Of a stretch of DNA of 64,000 nt, positions 63,466-64,000 are shown piece after piece. Below the pieces are notes generated by a model, which saw only the letters and a list, made by a program, of their open reading frames with translations, was not told the DNA's origin and did no database searches. Both the position numbers and the translations under genes were made by a program. The stretch lies in contig CAJNOJ010000031.1 of the NCBI GenBank assembly GCA_905250025.1, positions 434,001-498,000 on the forward strand, in the 5' to 3' direction. The DNA is from Adineta ricciae (lineage: Eukaryota; Rotifera; Eurotatoria; Adinetida; Adinetidae). Within the stretch, counting starts at the first letter, position 1. Every line of letters starts with the position of its first letter.

Positions 63466-64000
63466 TCAAACAAATGCCACACCATAATAGTTATGGTCAG
63501 GATTATTGAAACATTTATATGAACAAAGGAGGACCCGTTGTGGAATAGTTGCAATTGTCGTTTGTTGGGAATGAGCACCTTTGAATGTTTGTTGGACATC
63601 GATAAACTCAACACATTCTAACCAAGTATTTAAAAAATAATTATGACAAAATTGACATTCAGTGCATTGTACTAAAATGTCTTTTGCTTTAGAATTCTTT
63701 TGTAAGTGCGCACGAGGAATGGCTTGAGAACCACCGTTTGTGTTACATAATTCTCCCATTGCTCGACGCGCACAGATTTCTTTCAATGTCAAAATTTCAT
63801 TTTCTTGAACCGAATGAATCGGCACACGTTCTAACAGTGGATTGTGTTCGCTGTGAAATTCATGAAGTTGTAACGTATAAAATTTACTCGGAAAGATACG
63901 AAGACGGTTACATGCGATATCCAAATGTTTCAACGATGTTTTCAGATTAGTTATACTTTCCGGTATTTCCAGGAGATCATTACGATGTACGATTAATGTT
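63466..64000 (-). CDS. LRR protein with Cys-rich C-terminus (5' part off window)
   Basis: Open without interruption from the right window edge to the stop at 63466; the N-terminus is missing. The visible part starts inside LRRs (LIVHRNDLLEIPESITNLKT, then SLKHLDIACNRLRIFPSKFY), closing with a cap-like HSEHNPLLERVP. A non-LRR tail contains LTLKEICARRAMGELC and two Cys pairs (CTECQFC and CSYKCFN) that could bind a metal. It also has FLNTWLECVEFIDVQ. The general plan resembles animal LRRC58-type proteins, which have short LRRs followed by a Cys-rich tail, but this is from memory and not secure. It is convergent with Hsp70. Confidence 0.7.
   Translation of the reverse strand, partial: TLIVHRNDLLEIPESITNLKTSLKHLDIACNRLRIFPSKFYTLQLHEFHSEHNPLLERVPIHSVQENEILTLKEICARRAMGELCNTNGGSQAIPRAHLQKNSKAKDILVQCTECQFCHNYFLNTWLECVEFIDVQQTFKGAHSQQTTIATIPQRVLLCSYKCFNNPDHNYYGVAFV

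Overview
The window is animal nuclear DNA. It is AT-rich and has small genes on both strands, and most introns are only about 45-120 bp with GT..AG ends. A family of F-box/leucine-rich-repeat genes built from identical mini-exons also occurs. Together these point to a bdelloid rotifer (Rotaria/Adineta-like). That assignment is an inference from gene style; no taxon marker was tested and the genus cannot be fixed.

Layout, left to right: a Shaker-type Kv channel (minus, 607-2521); a RAP1GDS1/SmgGDS-like armadillo protein (plus, 3194-5618); a Ly6/uPAR-like surface protein (minus, 6564-7448); a second Kv channel (plus, 8005-10000); HROB, the MCM8-MCM9 recombination partner (minus, 10293-11830); an unrecognised 8-TM protein (minus, 11915-13273); a TRPC cation channel (plus, 14323-18431); a paralogue of the 8-TM protein (plus, 19068-20242); a vesicular monoamine transporter (plus, 22527-24737); a lachesin/IgLON-like Ig protein (minus, 25068-26209); SNX1/2 (minus, 26425-28033); casein kinase 2 alpha (minus, 28770-30725), divergent from exportin-1 (plus, 32685-36697); an LRRC74-like protein (plus, 37355-40070); SLC35F6 (plus, 40811-42417); a secreted M14A carboxypeptidase (plus, 42728-44557); a small acidic surface protein (plus, 46062-46749) convergent with a CCDC85 homologue (minus, 46823-47771); a 4-kb gene-poor stretch; an F-box/LRR gene (plus, 51925-53888) and a convergent orphan F-box exon (minus, 54614-54805); AP-1 gamma adaptin (plus, 56526-60059, with an assembly gap); an Hsc70-type Hsp70 (plus, 61141-63265) with a readable heat-shock element; and the 3' part of an LRR protein (minus, 63466 to the window end).

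Most genes are conserved animal housekeeping or neuronal genes with no operon-like logic. Functional themes are excitability and secretion (two Kv channels, TRPC, VMAT, IgLON), endosomal and trans-Golgi trafficking (SNX1/2, AP-1 gamma), nuclear export, CK2 signalling and proteostasis.

The most unusual object is the F-box/LRR gene. It has eight exons of exactly 84 bp separated by seven introns of exactly 57 bp (141-bp period, all phase 0). The introns are nearly identical, while exon variation is concentrated at the exposed LRR positions. Three paralogous pairs (Kv, 8-TM, F-box) lie in inverted orientation. A single N in the AP-1 gamma gene is flanked by a 147-bp duplicate with two mismatches, which looks like an unmerged assembly overlap.
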